Below are positions 25,339-33,137 of a stretch of DNA of 59,867 nt, piece after piece. The stretch is from Roseospira navarrensis (GTDB lineage: Bacteria > Pseudomonadota > Alphaproteobacteria > Rhodospirillales > Rhodospirillaceae). The notes beneath the pieces were generated by a model. It was not told the origin of the DNA, made no database searches, and worked only from the letters and a program-made list of their open reading frames with translations. Position numbers and translations under genes: made by a program. Each line of letters opens with the position of its first letter. The first letter of the stretch is position 1. The stretch is taken from positions 1-59,867 of the forward strand of contig NZ_WIVE01000021.1 in NCBI RefSeq assembly GCF_009601025.1, written 5' to 3'.

Positions 25339-25595
25339 CGCCACGCCCCAGCGGGACGAATCGCCCGCGCGTCGCGGGCGGCGTGCCACGGGCGCATTCC
25401 CCCGAGCCCTCGTATCGTGTATACGCCATATCACTATGGTCGGACGCATTGCGCATTCGCAACGCCCCATCATTTCCAACGGGTCCATCGCTGGCCGACC
25501 GTTGCCGACGCGCGACAGTCACCAGTGATCTGGCCCCAGGCCGCGACCGGGCGGATGGCCGGCCCGCCCCCGCGACCGCTTCATCGGAACGCACC

Positions 25596-26006
25596 ATGCC
25601 CCTGATCGAATGGACCGACCGGATGAGTGTTGGCGTGGAGGCTCTCGACTCCGATCACCAGCGCCTGATCGGGCTGCTGAACCAGCTCGACGCGATCATA
25701 CAGGGTACGGAGTCGGAGGCTGCGCTGCCCGGACTCGTGCACGAGCTGGTGCGCTACACCACATACCACTTCGCCAGCGAGGAACGGATGATGCGCCTGG
25801 CCCGCTATCCGGGGCTGGACGAACACCTGCGGGCCCACACCGACCTGCGGCGGCGCATCGTCAGCTTCGAACAGAAGTTCCTCACCGCCCCCGGCACGGC
25901 CGCCGACGCGGTGCCGCTGTTCGAGTTCCTCTCGGAGTGGCTGACGCGCCATATCCTCCAGGAGGACATGCGCTACCGGCCCTACATGGTCAAGGAGTCG
26001 GCCTGA
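25596..26006 (+). CDS. Bacteriohemerythrin
   Basis: 136 residues starting MPLIEWTDRMSVGV. The diiron ligands are all present: His21 in DSDHQRL, His58 and Glu62 in YHFASEE, His77 and His81 in HLRAH, His119 and Asp124 in HILQED. Single-domain hemerythrins bind O2 reversibly in the cytoplasm and serve as oxygen stores, scavengers or sensors. The last 25 bases overlap the 3' end of the convergent gene at 25982-27043. A second hemerythrin domain, fused to a receiver, is encoded at 39110-40048 with the same ligand spacing. Confidence 0.93.
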   Translation: MPLIEWTDRMSVGVEALDSDHQRLIGLLNQLDAIIQGTESEAALPGLVHELVRYTTYHFASEERMMRLARYPGLDEHLRAHTDLRRRIVSFEQKFLTAPGTAADAVPLFEFLSEWLTRHILQEDMRYRPYMVKESA

Positions 26007-27043
26007 CCCTCCGCCGAGCCTGCTCCACCACCCGACGGGCCACCACCCGACGGGCCGCCACCCGGGGGCGGCGAGCCCCGCCGCAGCGAGACGGCGGCGG
26101 CCCCCAGCACCTCCGCGCCGACCGCCTGGACCAGAGCCAGGCCCAGCACCTGCACCTTGACCCAGTCCGCCATGTCCCGCGCGCCCAGGCTGGCGATGGT
26201 GCGGGACACCTGGCGCTGGGTCTCCTCGTCCACGTCCTGCGCCATGGCGAGGCAGTAGATGACGAACGGGCCGCTGGCGGTGGCGAAGGGCATGCCGCCC
26301 ATGGCCCGGCGCACGAACGCCGCGCGGGCCGCCGGGCTGGCGTCGTCGGGATCGCCCAGGCTCTCGTCCGTCCCCGAGTCGTCGCGGCCCAGCGCCCCCC
26401 GCAGATTGTCCACCGCCGTGCGCAGCGCCTTGCGGCCGACGATGTTCATCAGCAGCAGGCCAAGGGTGCGCACCTTGATGGCCTCGGCGGTTTCGTCCTT
26501 CTCCAGGCTGGCAAGCTGGGTGGCGATCTCGTGCTGTTCGGCCGGTCCCACGTTCTGCATCAGCGTGAAACAGTACGGCACCAGCCCCGTGCGGGCGCGC
26601 GCGAAGTCGATGCCAGCCATGATGCGGTCGATGTCCTCGGCGCGCTGGGCGGCGAGCCGCCGGTCGGTGGCCCGGTCGGCGAATCCGGTGATGGTCTGCA
26701 GAATGAAACTCGGCCCCACGGGCACGTCGGTGTCGTTGACCCGGACCGAGACCAGGGCCGTGCGCAGGAAGGCCATGGCCGACAGGCCGGCCAGCAGGAT
26801 GTCGCCCGCCCGCCCCTCCAGGCCGGCGCCGGCCGTCACGTCGGGAAACCAGGTGGTGAGCGCATACCAGGCCGCCACCGAGGCCAGCGCATTGACCGCC
26901 ATGTAGAGCGCCGCGCTGGCCGTCCACAGGGCGAGCAGGGGCGCGGCGCGGTAGCGGGCCATCAGTTCGGTGGTGCCGACGGCGGCGCCCAGCAGCCCCG
27001 CCAGCGCCGGATCGAGCCAGGCGAACGCAACCGGATCCGCCAT
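25982..27043 (-). CDS. Membrane-anchored protein of unknown function
   Basis: 353 residues. Three or so hydrophobic segments in the first 110 residues (around 12-25, 33-60, 83-100), then a mostly helical soluble part with two internally similar halves (MNIVGRKALRTAV... and VQAVGAEVLGAAA..., each after a KVxxLGLxL motif: KVRTLGLLLMN and KVQVLGLALVQ). The C-terminal 35 residues are Gly/Pro-rich (GGGPSGGG repeats) and disordered. No family recognised. Lies 24 bp downstream of the winged-helix gene at 27068-27553, so the pair is likely an operon; its 3' end overlaps the hemerythrin gene tail to tail. Confidence 0.65.
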   Translation of the reverse strand: MADPVAFAWLDPALAGLLGAAVGTTELMARYRAAPLLALWTASAALYMAVNALASVAAWYALTTWFPDVTAGAGLEGRAGDILLAGLSAMAFLRTALVSVRVNDTDVPVGPSFILQTITGFADRATDRRLAAQRAEDIDRIMAGIDFARARTGLVPYCFTLMQNVGPAEQHEIATQLASLEKDETAEAIKVRTLGLLLMNIVGRKALRTAVDNLRGALGRDDSGTDESLGDPDDASPAARAAFVRRAMGGMPFATASGPFVIYCLAMAQDVDEETQRQVSRTIASLGARDMADWVKVQVLGLALVQAVGAEVLGAAAVSLRRGSPPPGGGPSGGGPSGGGAGSAEGQADSLTM

Positions 27044-27067
27044 GGCGTTGCCTCCGTCGGGTTCGGC

Positions 27068-27553
27068 TCAGTCGCCGGCGTGGGCCGCCACGATGCGTGC
27101 GCCCGTGTCGGTCAACCGGAAGCGCCGGGTGCCGTCCTCGTCGGTGAGCGGCTGCACGGTGCCCAGGAACACCTGATCCTTGAGCGTCGGCAGCAGGGTG
27201 TCCACATCCAGCCCGGTGGCCTGCACCAGGGCGGCGGCATCCGCGTGGCCCTCGGCCAGGGCGGCCAGCACCAGATCGGTCGGTCGGGCCCCGGCCGCCT
27301 GCGCGGGACCGGGCAGCGGCGGTGTCGGCGGCGGTGGCGGCGCGGCCTGGGCCTCGGCGGCGTTGCCCGGCGCCACCTCGGGGGTCGGGCGCACCCCGCC
27401 TTCGCCCAGGGTCCGCGCCATGGACTCGAGGAAATCATTCACCGCATTGCCCCCGGGGGCCTTCCGGGCGCCGGCCGCGCGGCGGCCCCGTTTCTGCTCG
27501 GTGAGCTGGCGGGTGGTGTCCAGATAGGTGCCGAAATAGTCGAAGCTGCGCAT
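27068..27553 (-). CDS. Protein with C-terminal winged-helix-like domain, unknown function
   Basis: 161 residues from the ATG at 27553 (MRSFDYFGTYLDTT). The N-terminal 60 residues are basic and helical, a Pro-rich linker follows (PPPPPTPPLPGP), and the last 70 residues (DLVLAALAEGHADAAALVQATGLDVDTLLPTLKDQVFLGTV...) look like a winged helix-turn-helix with a terminal FRLTDTGARIV strand pair typical of MarR/ArsR-type wings. No partner known. It is followed by the membrane protein gene; together they might form a regulator-effector pair, which is speculative. Confidence 0.6.
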   Translation of the reverse strand: MRSFDYFGTYLDTTRQLTEQKRGRRAAGARKAPGGNAVNDFLESMARTLGEGGVRPTPEVAPGNAAEAQAAPPPPPTPPLPGPAQAAGARPTDLVLAALAEGHADAAALVQATGLDVDTLLPTLKDQVFLGTVQPLTDEDGTRRFRLTDTGARIVAAHAGD

Positions 27554-27670
27554 GGTCGGCCGCCCCTGCTCGCGGGCCGCCGGATGCGGACGCCACATGG
27601 CGCCCGCTCTCGGCCCTCCCCTTGAAGGTAGGGCGAACGGTCCGGTCGCACAACGGCGGTCGGGTGGGGA

Positions 27671-28642
27671 TTACAAGCCCTCGAACAGCGGCGTGGACAG
27701 GTACCGTTCGGCGAAGGACGGCAGGATGACCACGATCTGCTTGCCGGCCATGTCGTCGCGCGCGGCCACCTCCGCCGCCGCCGCCAGCGCCGCGCCGGAC
27801 GAGATGCCCACGGGCAGCCCTTCCAGTTTCGCGACCTCGCGGGCGGTGGCGAAGGCGGTCTCGTTGCCGATGCCGATCACCTCGTCATAGATGCCGGTGT
27901 TCAGGATGCCGGGCACGAAGTTGGCCCCGATGCCCTGGATCTTGTGCGGGCCGGGCTTGCCGCCCGACAGCAGCGGGCTGTCCTCGGGCTCCACGGCGAC
28001 CATGCGGACCGACGCTTTCCGGGCCTTCAGCACCTCGCCCACGCCGGTGATGGTGCCGCCGGTGCCGATGCCCGAGATCACCACATCCACGGCGCCGTCG
28101 GTGTCGGTCCAGATTTCCTCGGCGGTGGTGTTGCGGTGGATCTCGGGGTTCGCCGGGTTCTCGAACTGCTGCAGCATGATCGCGCCGGGAATGCTGTCCA
28201 CCAGCTCGCGGGCGCGCGTCACCGCGCCGTTCATGCCCTGGGCCGGCGGGGTGAGGTCCAGCTCGGCGCCCAGCAGGCGCAGCATCTTGCGGCGTTCCAC
28301 CGACATGCTCTCCGGCATGGTCAGGATCAGGCGATAGCCCTTGGCCGCGCACACGAAGGCCAGCGCGATGCCGGTGTTGCCCGACGTGGGCTCGACCAGG
28401 GTCGCACCGGGCTTGATGCGGCCGTCGGCCTCGGCGGCCTCGATCATCGCCAGACCGATGCGGTCCTTGACCGAGGCCAGCGGGTTGAAGAACTCGCACT
28501 TGCCCAGGATGTCGGCCTTGGCGCCGTGGGCCTCGCCGAAGCGCTTCAGGCGCACCAGCGGCGTGGCGCCGATGGTGTCGGTGATGCTGTCGTAGACCCG
28601 GCCGCGGAACTCCGTGCCGGCGGTGGGGGCGGTCGCGTCCAT
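27671..28642 (-). CDS. cysK: Cysteine synthase A (O-acetylserine sulfhydrylase)
   Basis: 323 residues from the ATG at 28642 (MDATAPTAG), chosen because GGAGA lies seven bases upstream. PLP enzyme motifs: Schiff-base Lys in NPLASVKDR, substrate loop TSGNTGIA, phosphate loop GTGGTITG, and SSGAA near the end. It makes cysteine from O-acetylserine and sulfide in the cytoplasm. The ending ([16 protein letters not shown]) lacks the terminal Ile motif through which CysE docks to CysK in enterics; many alphaproteobacterial enzymes do so too. Confidence 0.95.
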   Translation of the reverse strand: MDATAPTAGTEFRGRVYDSITDTIGATPLVRLKRFGEAHGAKADILGKCEFFNPLASVKDRIGLAMIEAAEADGRIKPGATLVEPTSGNTGIALAFVCAAKGYRLILTMPESMSVERRKMLRLLGAELDLTPPAQGMNGAVTRARELVDSIPGAIMLQQFENPANPEIHRNTTAEEIWTDTDGAVDVVISGIGTGGTITGVGEVLKARKASVRMVAVEPEDSPLLSGGKPGPHKIQGIGANFVPGILNTGIYDEVIGIGNETAFATAREVAKLEGLPVGISSGAALAAAAEVAARDDMAGKQIVVILPSFAERYLSTPLFEGL

Positions 28643-28899
28643 GATGTTCTCCATATCAAACACGTGAAACTTTTTTCAATGCGTGTTGGGCTTGTATTTA
28701 GGCGACGCGGGCGGCGATGAAAAGGGGGTCCGCGGTCCGGCGGTCCGATTCCGTCGCCCGCACCGATGCGCCCGGCGCCCCGAGGGACCGGCCCGCGCCG
28801 ATTCGCCCTGCGATGGATGGGCGCCTGTGCTACGCTGGAACCAGACCAGCGGAGGGGTTCCGCCCTCCGGCGGAGACGGAGTCGTCAAAAGGCGGTGTC

Positions 28900-29427
28900 A
28901 TGATTTTGTATGCCCTGCGATGCGATGGCGGACACACGTTCGAGGCCTGGTTCCGGGATGCGGCGGCCTACGATCGTCAGGCCGAGGCCGGTGCGGTCAC
29001 CTGTCCCGTCTGCGAGAGTCGGGGCGTGGAAAAGGCCATCATGGCGCCGCGACTGGCACGGCATCACGGGGCGCGGTCCGAACCGTCGGCGAGTCCCCCG
29101 GTCCCGGATGCGTCGGGTCCGGCGGAGTCGCTCCCCGCCGGGTCCGATTCGGCGGACGCGGGGCCGGAACAGGCGCCCGTACCCTTGACCGGCAGCCCGG
29201 GCGACGGATCAGAGCCGGCGGCGGACCTGCGCGCCCTTCGGGCCTTCGTCGAGCGCACCTGTGACGATGTGGGTGATCGGTTCGCCGAAGAGGCGCGGCG
29301 CATCCACTACGGCGAGACGGATCCACGCGCGATTCGCGGCGAGGCGACGGCCGATGAGGCCGAATCCCTGCGAGACGAGGGAATCGCCTTCGCCAGCCTG
29401 CCGTGGAGCCGGCGCACGAACGCGTAA
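28900..29427 (+). CDS. DUF1178 family protein
   Basis: 175 residues. Opening MILYALRCDGGHTFEAWFRDAAAYDRQ and the CPVCES motif with the Lys-Ala-Ile-Met-Ala-Pro stretch are typical of DUF1178 (PF06676), a widespread proteobacterial family of unknown function with a probable zinc-ribbon-like N-terminus. A Pro/Ser/Glu-rich middle (about 55-110) precedes the conserved helical C-terminal part (ARRIHYGETDPRAIRGEAT). The ATG at 28900 was chosen since the family starts here; the open frame extends 61 codons upstream without support. Confidence 0.88.
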   Translation: MILYALRCDGGHTFEAWFRDAAAYDRQAEAGAVTCPVCESRGVEKAIMAPRLARHHGARSEPSASPPVPDASGPAESLPAGSDSADAGPEQAPVPLTGSPGDGSEPAADLRALRAFVERTCDDVGDRFAEEARRIHYGETDPRAIRGEATADEAESLRDEGIAFASLPWSRRTNA

Positions 29428-29532
29428 TCCTGATCGACGACGAATCGGCCGCGTCCGGTTTCGTCCCAACGGTCATCGTCGGAGGCCGTCGGGATCGGGA
29501 CGAAAGCCGGCCGCTCAGCCCCAGAAACGAAA

Positions 29533-29563
29533 ACCGGCGGCGCGAGGGTATCGCGCCGCCGGT
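29533..29563 (-). terminator. Orphan intrinsic terminator on minus
   Basis: Perfect 13-bp stem ACCGGCGGCGCGA / TCGCGCCGCCGGT with a five-base loop; on minus it runs into TTTTCGTTT. On plus no U-tract follows, so it serves a minus transcript, yet no minus-strand gene is seen before cysK on the left or within 700 bp to the right. Confidence 0.8.
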
Positions 29564-29760
29564 CGCTGAGAGGTGCTGGACGTGGCTGAGTCCGAGGAGG
29601 AAGACAGGGAACGGTGTACCGTGGCGCCGCGCTGTGGTCCCGATGGGGGCTCCTGCTGACGGAGGCGTCCGGATCGGGAGTCGCGCGGTTCTGGAAGACC
29701 CGAACCCCTTTACCGTGACACCCCGCCGCTAACGGGGCCCCGTCCGCCCCATTACAAATC
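29533..29760 (-). ncRNA. Candidate small RNA upstream of the antenna operon
   Basis: Proposed from the orphan terminator alone; the 5' boundary is arbitrary. The predicted transcript carries a TTCCTCCTCGG stretch just before the terminator, complementary to ribosome sites, as in several alphaproteobacterial sRNAs with CCUCC motifs. Confidence 0.3.
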
Positions 29761-29859
29761 GGTAATGCCGGAGTCGAGGGGGGTCCTATGGCCCATCGGG
29801 AGCCCCCTGGGATTGCGCCCGACCATGGGATGCCCGAAAAGGGGATCGCGGGGCCGGGG

Positions 29860-29877
29860 TGTCAACGGAATATGACA
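29860..29877. promoter_or_regulatory. PpsR/CrtJ-type operator
   Basis: TGTCAACGGAATATGACA: perfect TGT-N12-ACA and an inverted repeat TGTCA-N8-TGACA. This is the operator of the photosynthesis repressor PpsR/CrtJ, which acts under aerobic conditions. It sits 20 bp upstream of the -35 of the likely antenna promoter. Confidence 0.8.
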
Positions 29878-29896
29878 GGTCATGTGAAAACCTGTG

Positions 29897-29924
29897 TTGA
29901 CACTCCGGCGGCAATGTGTGAAAA
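29897..29924 (+). promoter_or_regulatory. Likely promoter of the antenna beta/alpha genes
   Basis: TTGACA at 29897-29902 and a weak -10 (TGAAAA, 29919-29924) with 16-bp spacing, close behind the PpsR operator. Confidence 0.45.
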
Positions 29925-30076
29925 CAGCACTCGGGTTGTGGAGATCGCTTGTTGATCCCGGGCCGCTCGCTTCTCTCCCTCGGGGGGGACGGGGTACCCA
30001 AACAGGGACATCGGGCGAACCATTCACCGCAATCCAGATCGGATTGTAGGATCCATCTTTGCTGAGGGGAAATACA

Positions 30077-30256
30077 ATGGCTGATGCACCTGCCGTGACG
30101 AACTACAAGAACCTGAACCGTACCGGCCTGACCGACGACGAAGCGAAGGCTTTCCACGCCATGTTCCAGCGTGGCGGCCAGGTCTTCTTCGCGATCTGCC
30201 TGCTGGCTCACTTCCTGGTCTGGGCGTGGATGCCCTGGTATCCGGCCGCCGGCTGA
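30077..30256 (+). CDS. Light-harvesting antenna beta polypeptide
   Basis: 59 residues. One membrane helix (about 33-53) with the bacteriochlorophyll-binding His45 in LLAHFLVWAW, a second conserved His27 in AKAFHAMF, and the WMPWYP ending. The GLTDDEAKAFH motif is classic for LH beta chains of both LH1 and LH2. It assembles with the alpha chain into ring antennas in the intracytoplasmic membrane. Ribosome site GAGGGGAAA before the ATG. The alpha gene follows after 71 bp. No reaction-centre, pigment or cytochrome genes are nearby, so this is a separate antenna locus, best read as puc-type (LH2), though the beta chain alone does not decide between LH1 and LH2. Confidence 0.95.
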   Translation: MADAPAVTNYKNLNRTGLTDDEAKAFHAMFQRGGQVFFAICLLAHFLVWAWMPWYPAAG

Positions 30257-30327
30257 TAAGCGGATCTTCCGTTCTTATCATCCAGTAACCTGACCTAGCC
30301 AAACACTACAGACCGTGGAGAAAGCTG

Positions 30328-30489
30328 ATGCTTCCGAACTTCTTTAACGAAGACTGGCGCTTCTGGCAGATCGTGTCCCCGAAGGAAGGCTTCGTTGCCA
30401 CCTTCATCGCCATGTTCGTCCTGGGCATCGTGATCCATCTGGCCGTCCTGTTCGGTTCCGACCGTTACGCGACTGCCTGGATGGGCTGA
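30328..30489 (+). CDS. Light-harvesting antenna alpha polypeptide
   Basis: 53 residues, beginning MLPNFFNEDWRFWQIVSPKE and ending DRYATAWMG. One membrane helix (about 22-43) with the bacteriochlorophyll ligand His37 in VIHLAVLFG. Counting from His37, position +13 is Ala50 and +14 is Trp51. LH2 alpha chains usually have Tyr-Trp there (hydrogen bonds to the B850 acetyl groups), whereas LH1 has a single Trp at +11; so the spacing is LH2-like but one hydrogen-bond donor is missing. This may shift absorption to shorter wavelength, an inference from known LH2/LH3 variants. Ribosome site GGAGAAAG. Followed by two hairpins. Confidence 0.95.
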   Translation: MLPNFFNEDWRFWQIVSPKEGFVATFIAMFVLGIVIHLAVLFGSDRYATAWMG

Positions 30490-30548
30490 TCCGGTTTGCA
30501 CCGGCGTCCATGGGGTGGCTGACCCCATGGGCCCGGTCGACCAGATTA

Positions 30549-30612
30549 ACGGTCTTCGGACCGTCTGATGATATCGCCCGGCGGCGTCTGCCGCACCGGG
30601 CGATATCTCTGT
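30549..30612 (+). terminator. Tandem hairpins ending the antenna operon
   Basis: First a short ACGGTC-TTCG-GACCGT hairpin (30549-30564), then a long one: GATATCGCCCGG / CCGGGCGATATC (30570-30607) with an inner CGGC/GCCG pair, followed by TCTGTTT. Strong 3' structures are expected to stabilise antenna mRNA as well as terminate. Confidence 0.85.
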
Positions 30613-30814
30613 TTGGGCCGCCTGTTCTCAAGACTCTCCTCTCTTTGCCCTCTCCCGTTCGGGAGGCAGGGAGACCCGCCCGATGCCCCGCGGGCCACGG
30701 GACCGCCCCGGCCTCGGGCCTGATCCCCGCCCGACCGCGCCCGCGCCACACCGCGCCACACCGCGCCACACTGCGGCGGACGCGATCAGCCGACCGTCTC
30801 CGGCTGATCGCCCA
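30613..30814. other. Spacer with a 10-bp triplicate
   Basis: Between the antenna terminator and the end of comEC. It contains three perfect copies of CCGCGCCACA (30741-30770). No gene seen. Confidence 0.6.
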
Positions 30815-33007
30815 TCAGTAAGACTGGTCCGGTGACCAGAGACGCCGCCCCTCGTGGTCGGCCACGGTTTCCACCCGCACCCGCCCTTCGGTCAGCCACA
30901 GAGCGTGGGCCCCGCCCGCCGCCAGGGCGCTCCGGTCGATCACCCGCGCGCGGGTGCCGCAGGACGCCGGGGCCGGCAGCGGAGTCACGATCACGTCCGC
31001 CCGCCCGCAGTCCTCGGCCAGCGCCGCCCGATGCCAGGCGACGGCCACCATCACGCCCGCCCGCACCAGCACGCAGCCGCGCGGATCGCACCGCAGCCCG
31101 TCGTCCGCCGTGGCCCGGCCCGGCTCCGGCCACGACTCCGCGCTGGCGCCGCCGGCCCGCTCCACCCACAGGTCGCGCGCGAATCCGTCCGCCCGCCCTG
31201 GCGACAGCAGCAGGCCGCCGTCCGCCGCCCGCACCGCCACCAATCGGCCCGACTCGTTCACCAGCAGGTCCGGGCCCGGCCGCGCCCAGGGACTCGCGAT
31301 TCCGACGGCGATGCCGAACACCCCCAGGACTCGCCACGGCCGCCGCCACAGGCACAGCCACAGGCCGCCCAGCACCAGCGCCGCCAGACCCCACACGGGC
31401 GCCGCCGGCACCAGCGGGTGCGCGCCCGGCCAACCCGCGACGGCGGCGGCCACGGCCGCGATGGCGTCCAGGCCCCAGCCGAGGGGCGCCAGCGCGAGTC
31501 CCTCCAGGCGCAGCGGCGCGAGCAGCAGCGCCGCCAGCAGCCAGGGCATGACCCACAGGCCCATGACCGGCACCGCCAGCATGTTCGCCGCCAGTCCGTA
31601 GACCGCGACTCGGTTGAAGTGAGCGGCCGCGAAGGGCAGCGTCGCCAGTCCCGCGACCAGACTGGTCAACAGCACACCGCCCAGATAGAGCAGCACCATT
31701 CGCCCCAGCCATCGGCCCGCGCCCGCGCCTGCGCCGCCGCCACGCGTCCGCCAGGCCCCCAGACGGGGCGCGGCGGCCTCCCAGGTGGCGACCAGCGCCA
31801 GCACGGCCGCGAACGACATCTGGAAGCTCGGCCCCAGCAGCGCCTGCGGCTGGGTCGCCATCACGGCGACCGCCGCCCAGGCCACCATGCGCGGCGAGAT
31901 CGCGGTGCGGTTCAGCAGCACGGCCACCAGCACCAGCGCGGTCATCATGAACGCCCGCTGCGCCGGGACGTTGGCCCCGGACAGCATCAGATAGACGGCG
32001 GTCCCCGCCAGCGCGAACACGGCGCAGGGCTTCTTCAGGTCCCAGCGCCCGGCCAGCGCGGGGATCAGCGCCAGTCCGGCCCGGCCGCCCACGAACAGCA
32101 GCCCCGCGATCATGGACATGTGCAGGCCGGATATGGCCAGCAGGTGCGCCAGCCCCGCGCCCCGGAACGACTCCAGCACCGACTCGGGCACGCCGCCCCG
32201 GTCGCCGGTCGCCAGCGCGGCGGCCAGCGCCCCCGTTTCGCCCGGCAGGCCGTCGCGGAAGCGCGCCGCCACCGTCTGCCGCGCCTGCTGGGCCAGGGCG
32301 GACAGCCGATCGGTCAGACTCGGCGGCGGCACGGGGGTCCCCACCGCCGCCCAGGCGCCGACGCTGAAGCCGACGGCCCCCAGGCGCTCGAACCAGGCCC
32401 GGCGCGGGAACTGGAACGCGCCCGGCGCGGCGGGCCGGGGCGGCGGCGAGAGAATCGCCCGCACCGAGACCCAGGCGCCCGGCACAGGGGCGTCACCCCG
32501 GGTGGCGGTGACTCGCACGCGGGCCGGCGTGCCGTCGCGGGACCAGCCGGCGAGGGCCACCCTGTCCAGGGTCACGCGGTGGCCGCCGTTGGCGCGGGCC
32601 TCCACCTCGATGACCCGGCCGGAGACGGCGATCGGCCCGATGCGCTCCGCCAGCACCGGGGCGGCGACGGTGTGGGCGCGCTCCTGCGCGGCGACGAAGC
32701 CCACCGTGGCCGCGCCCAGCGCCAGCAGCAGCGCCGTGATCCAGGCGGCCCGGCGCGCCACCGCGATCAGCACCAGCACGCCGGCGGCCATCGCCGCCCC
32801 GGTCCAGCGCGGCGGTTCCTCGGGCGAGGCGAAATAAAGCGCGACCCCCAGCCCCACCGCCACCGGCAGCCACAGCGGCCAGCGCACCCGCTCGGCCTCC
32901 AGGGTCTCGGCCAGCCAGCGGGACAGGGCCGTCCAGTCCGGCATCGCGACCCAGGGGGAGGGGGCCGCGACGGCGCGGGACGATCGGTTGGGCCGGCGGG
33001 GGATCAT
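30815..33007 (-). CDS. comEC: ComEC/Rec2 family competence channel protein
   Basis: 730 residues from the ATG at 33007 (MIPRRPNRSS). Several N-terminal membrane segments, an OB-like periplasmic domain (about 120-215; GRVIEVEARANGGHRVTLD), then the multi-spanning competence domain with SGLHMSMIAGLL near 300, SGANVPAQRAFMM and GPSFQMSFAAVLAL. The C-terminal region should be a metallo-beta-lactamase-like nuclease domain, but the HxHxDH motif is missing and only about 150 poorly conserved residues follow, as in many alphaproteobacterial ComEC. It moves single-stranded DNA across the inner membrane during uptake. Other competence genes are absent here. Confidence 0.88.
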   Translation of the reverse strand: MIPRRPNRSSRAVAAPSPWVAMPDWTALSRWLAETLEAERVRWPLWLPVAVGLGVALYFASPEEPPRWTGAAMAAGVLVLIAVARRAAWITALLLALGAATVGFVAAQERAHTVAAPVLAERIGPIAVSGRVIEVEARANGGHRVTLDRVALAGWSRDGTPARVRVTATRGDAPVPGAWVSVRAILSPPPRPAAPGAFQFPRRAWFERLGAVGFSVGAWAAVGTPVPPPSLTDRLSALAQQARQTVAARFRDGLPGETGALAAALATGDRGGVPESVLESFRGAGLAHLLAISGLHMSMIAGLLFVGGRAGLALIPALAGRWDLKKPCAVFALAGTAVYLMLSGANVPAQRAFMMTALVLVAVLLNRTAISPRMVAWAAVAVMATQPQALLGPSFQMSFAAVLALVATWEAAAPRLGAWRTRGGGAGAGAGRWLGRMVLLYLGGVLLTSLVAGLATLPFAAAHFNRVAVYGLAANMLAVPVMGLWVMPWLLAALLLAPLRLEGLALAPLGWGLDAIAAVAAAVAGWPGAHPLVPAAPVWGLAALVLGGLWLCLWRRPWRVLGVFGIAVGIASPWARPGPDLLVNESGRLVAVRAADGGLLLSPGRADGFARDLWVERAGGASAESWPEPGRATADDGLRCDPRGCVLVRAGVMVAVAWHRAALAEDCGRADVIVTPLPAPASCGTRARVIDRSALAAGGAHALWLTEGRVRVETVADHEGRRLWSPDQSY

Positions 33008-33137
33008 GCACACACGCCCTTTGATGGCACACCCAGGCCGGCAGCATAGCATGGGCGTCGGCTGACCGTGCCGACTTGCACCCAACCGTGCGTATCTCGT
33101 TGCTGCCACAAACGGAGGCTTCGATTATCCTCGGGAC

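Larger units (their letters stand above)
24871..25595. other. 725-bp gene-free region with terminator, PhaR-like motifs and tandem repeat
   Basis: No convincing coding frame on either strand. It holds a very strong minus-strand terminator (25033-25063), two TGCTGCANTGC motifs (25124, 25201), an AT-rich patch (25165-25220) and an 18-bp tandem repeat (25273-25338). The promoters of the divergent GGDEF-EAL and hemerythrin genes should also be here. Confidence 0.6.
29428..30076. other. 649-bp region upstream of the antenna genes
   Basis: Holds a diverged copy of the 32-bp palindrome (29437-29468), a minus-strand orphan terminator (29533-29563), the PpsR-type palindrome (29860-29877) and a promoter-like pair (29897-29924). 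No coding frame is convincing. A leader of roughly 150 bases would precede the antenna beta gene. Confidence 0.6.

Noticed and set aside
25261-25345. CRISPR-like array
   Set aside because: Repeat unit of 18 bp is contiguous with no unique spacers; simple tandem repeat.
25219-25605. Open frames with TVGPRP repeats around the 18-bp tandem repeat
   Set aside because: No ribosome site, repeats open several frames on both strands, and codon bias is absent.
30815-31300. Frameshifted or truncated comEC 3' end
   Set aside because: Missing metallo-beta-lactamase motifs are common in alphaproteobacterial ComEC, and the frame stays open with normal codon bias.
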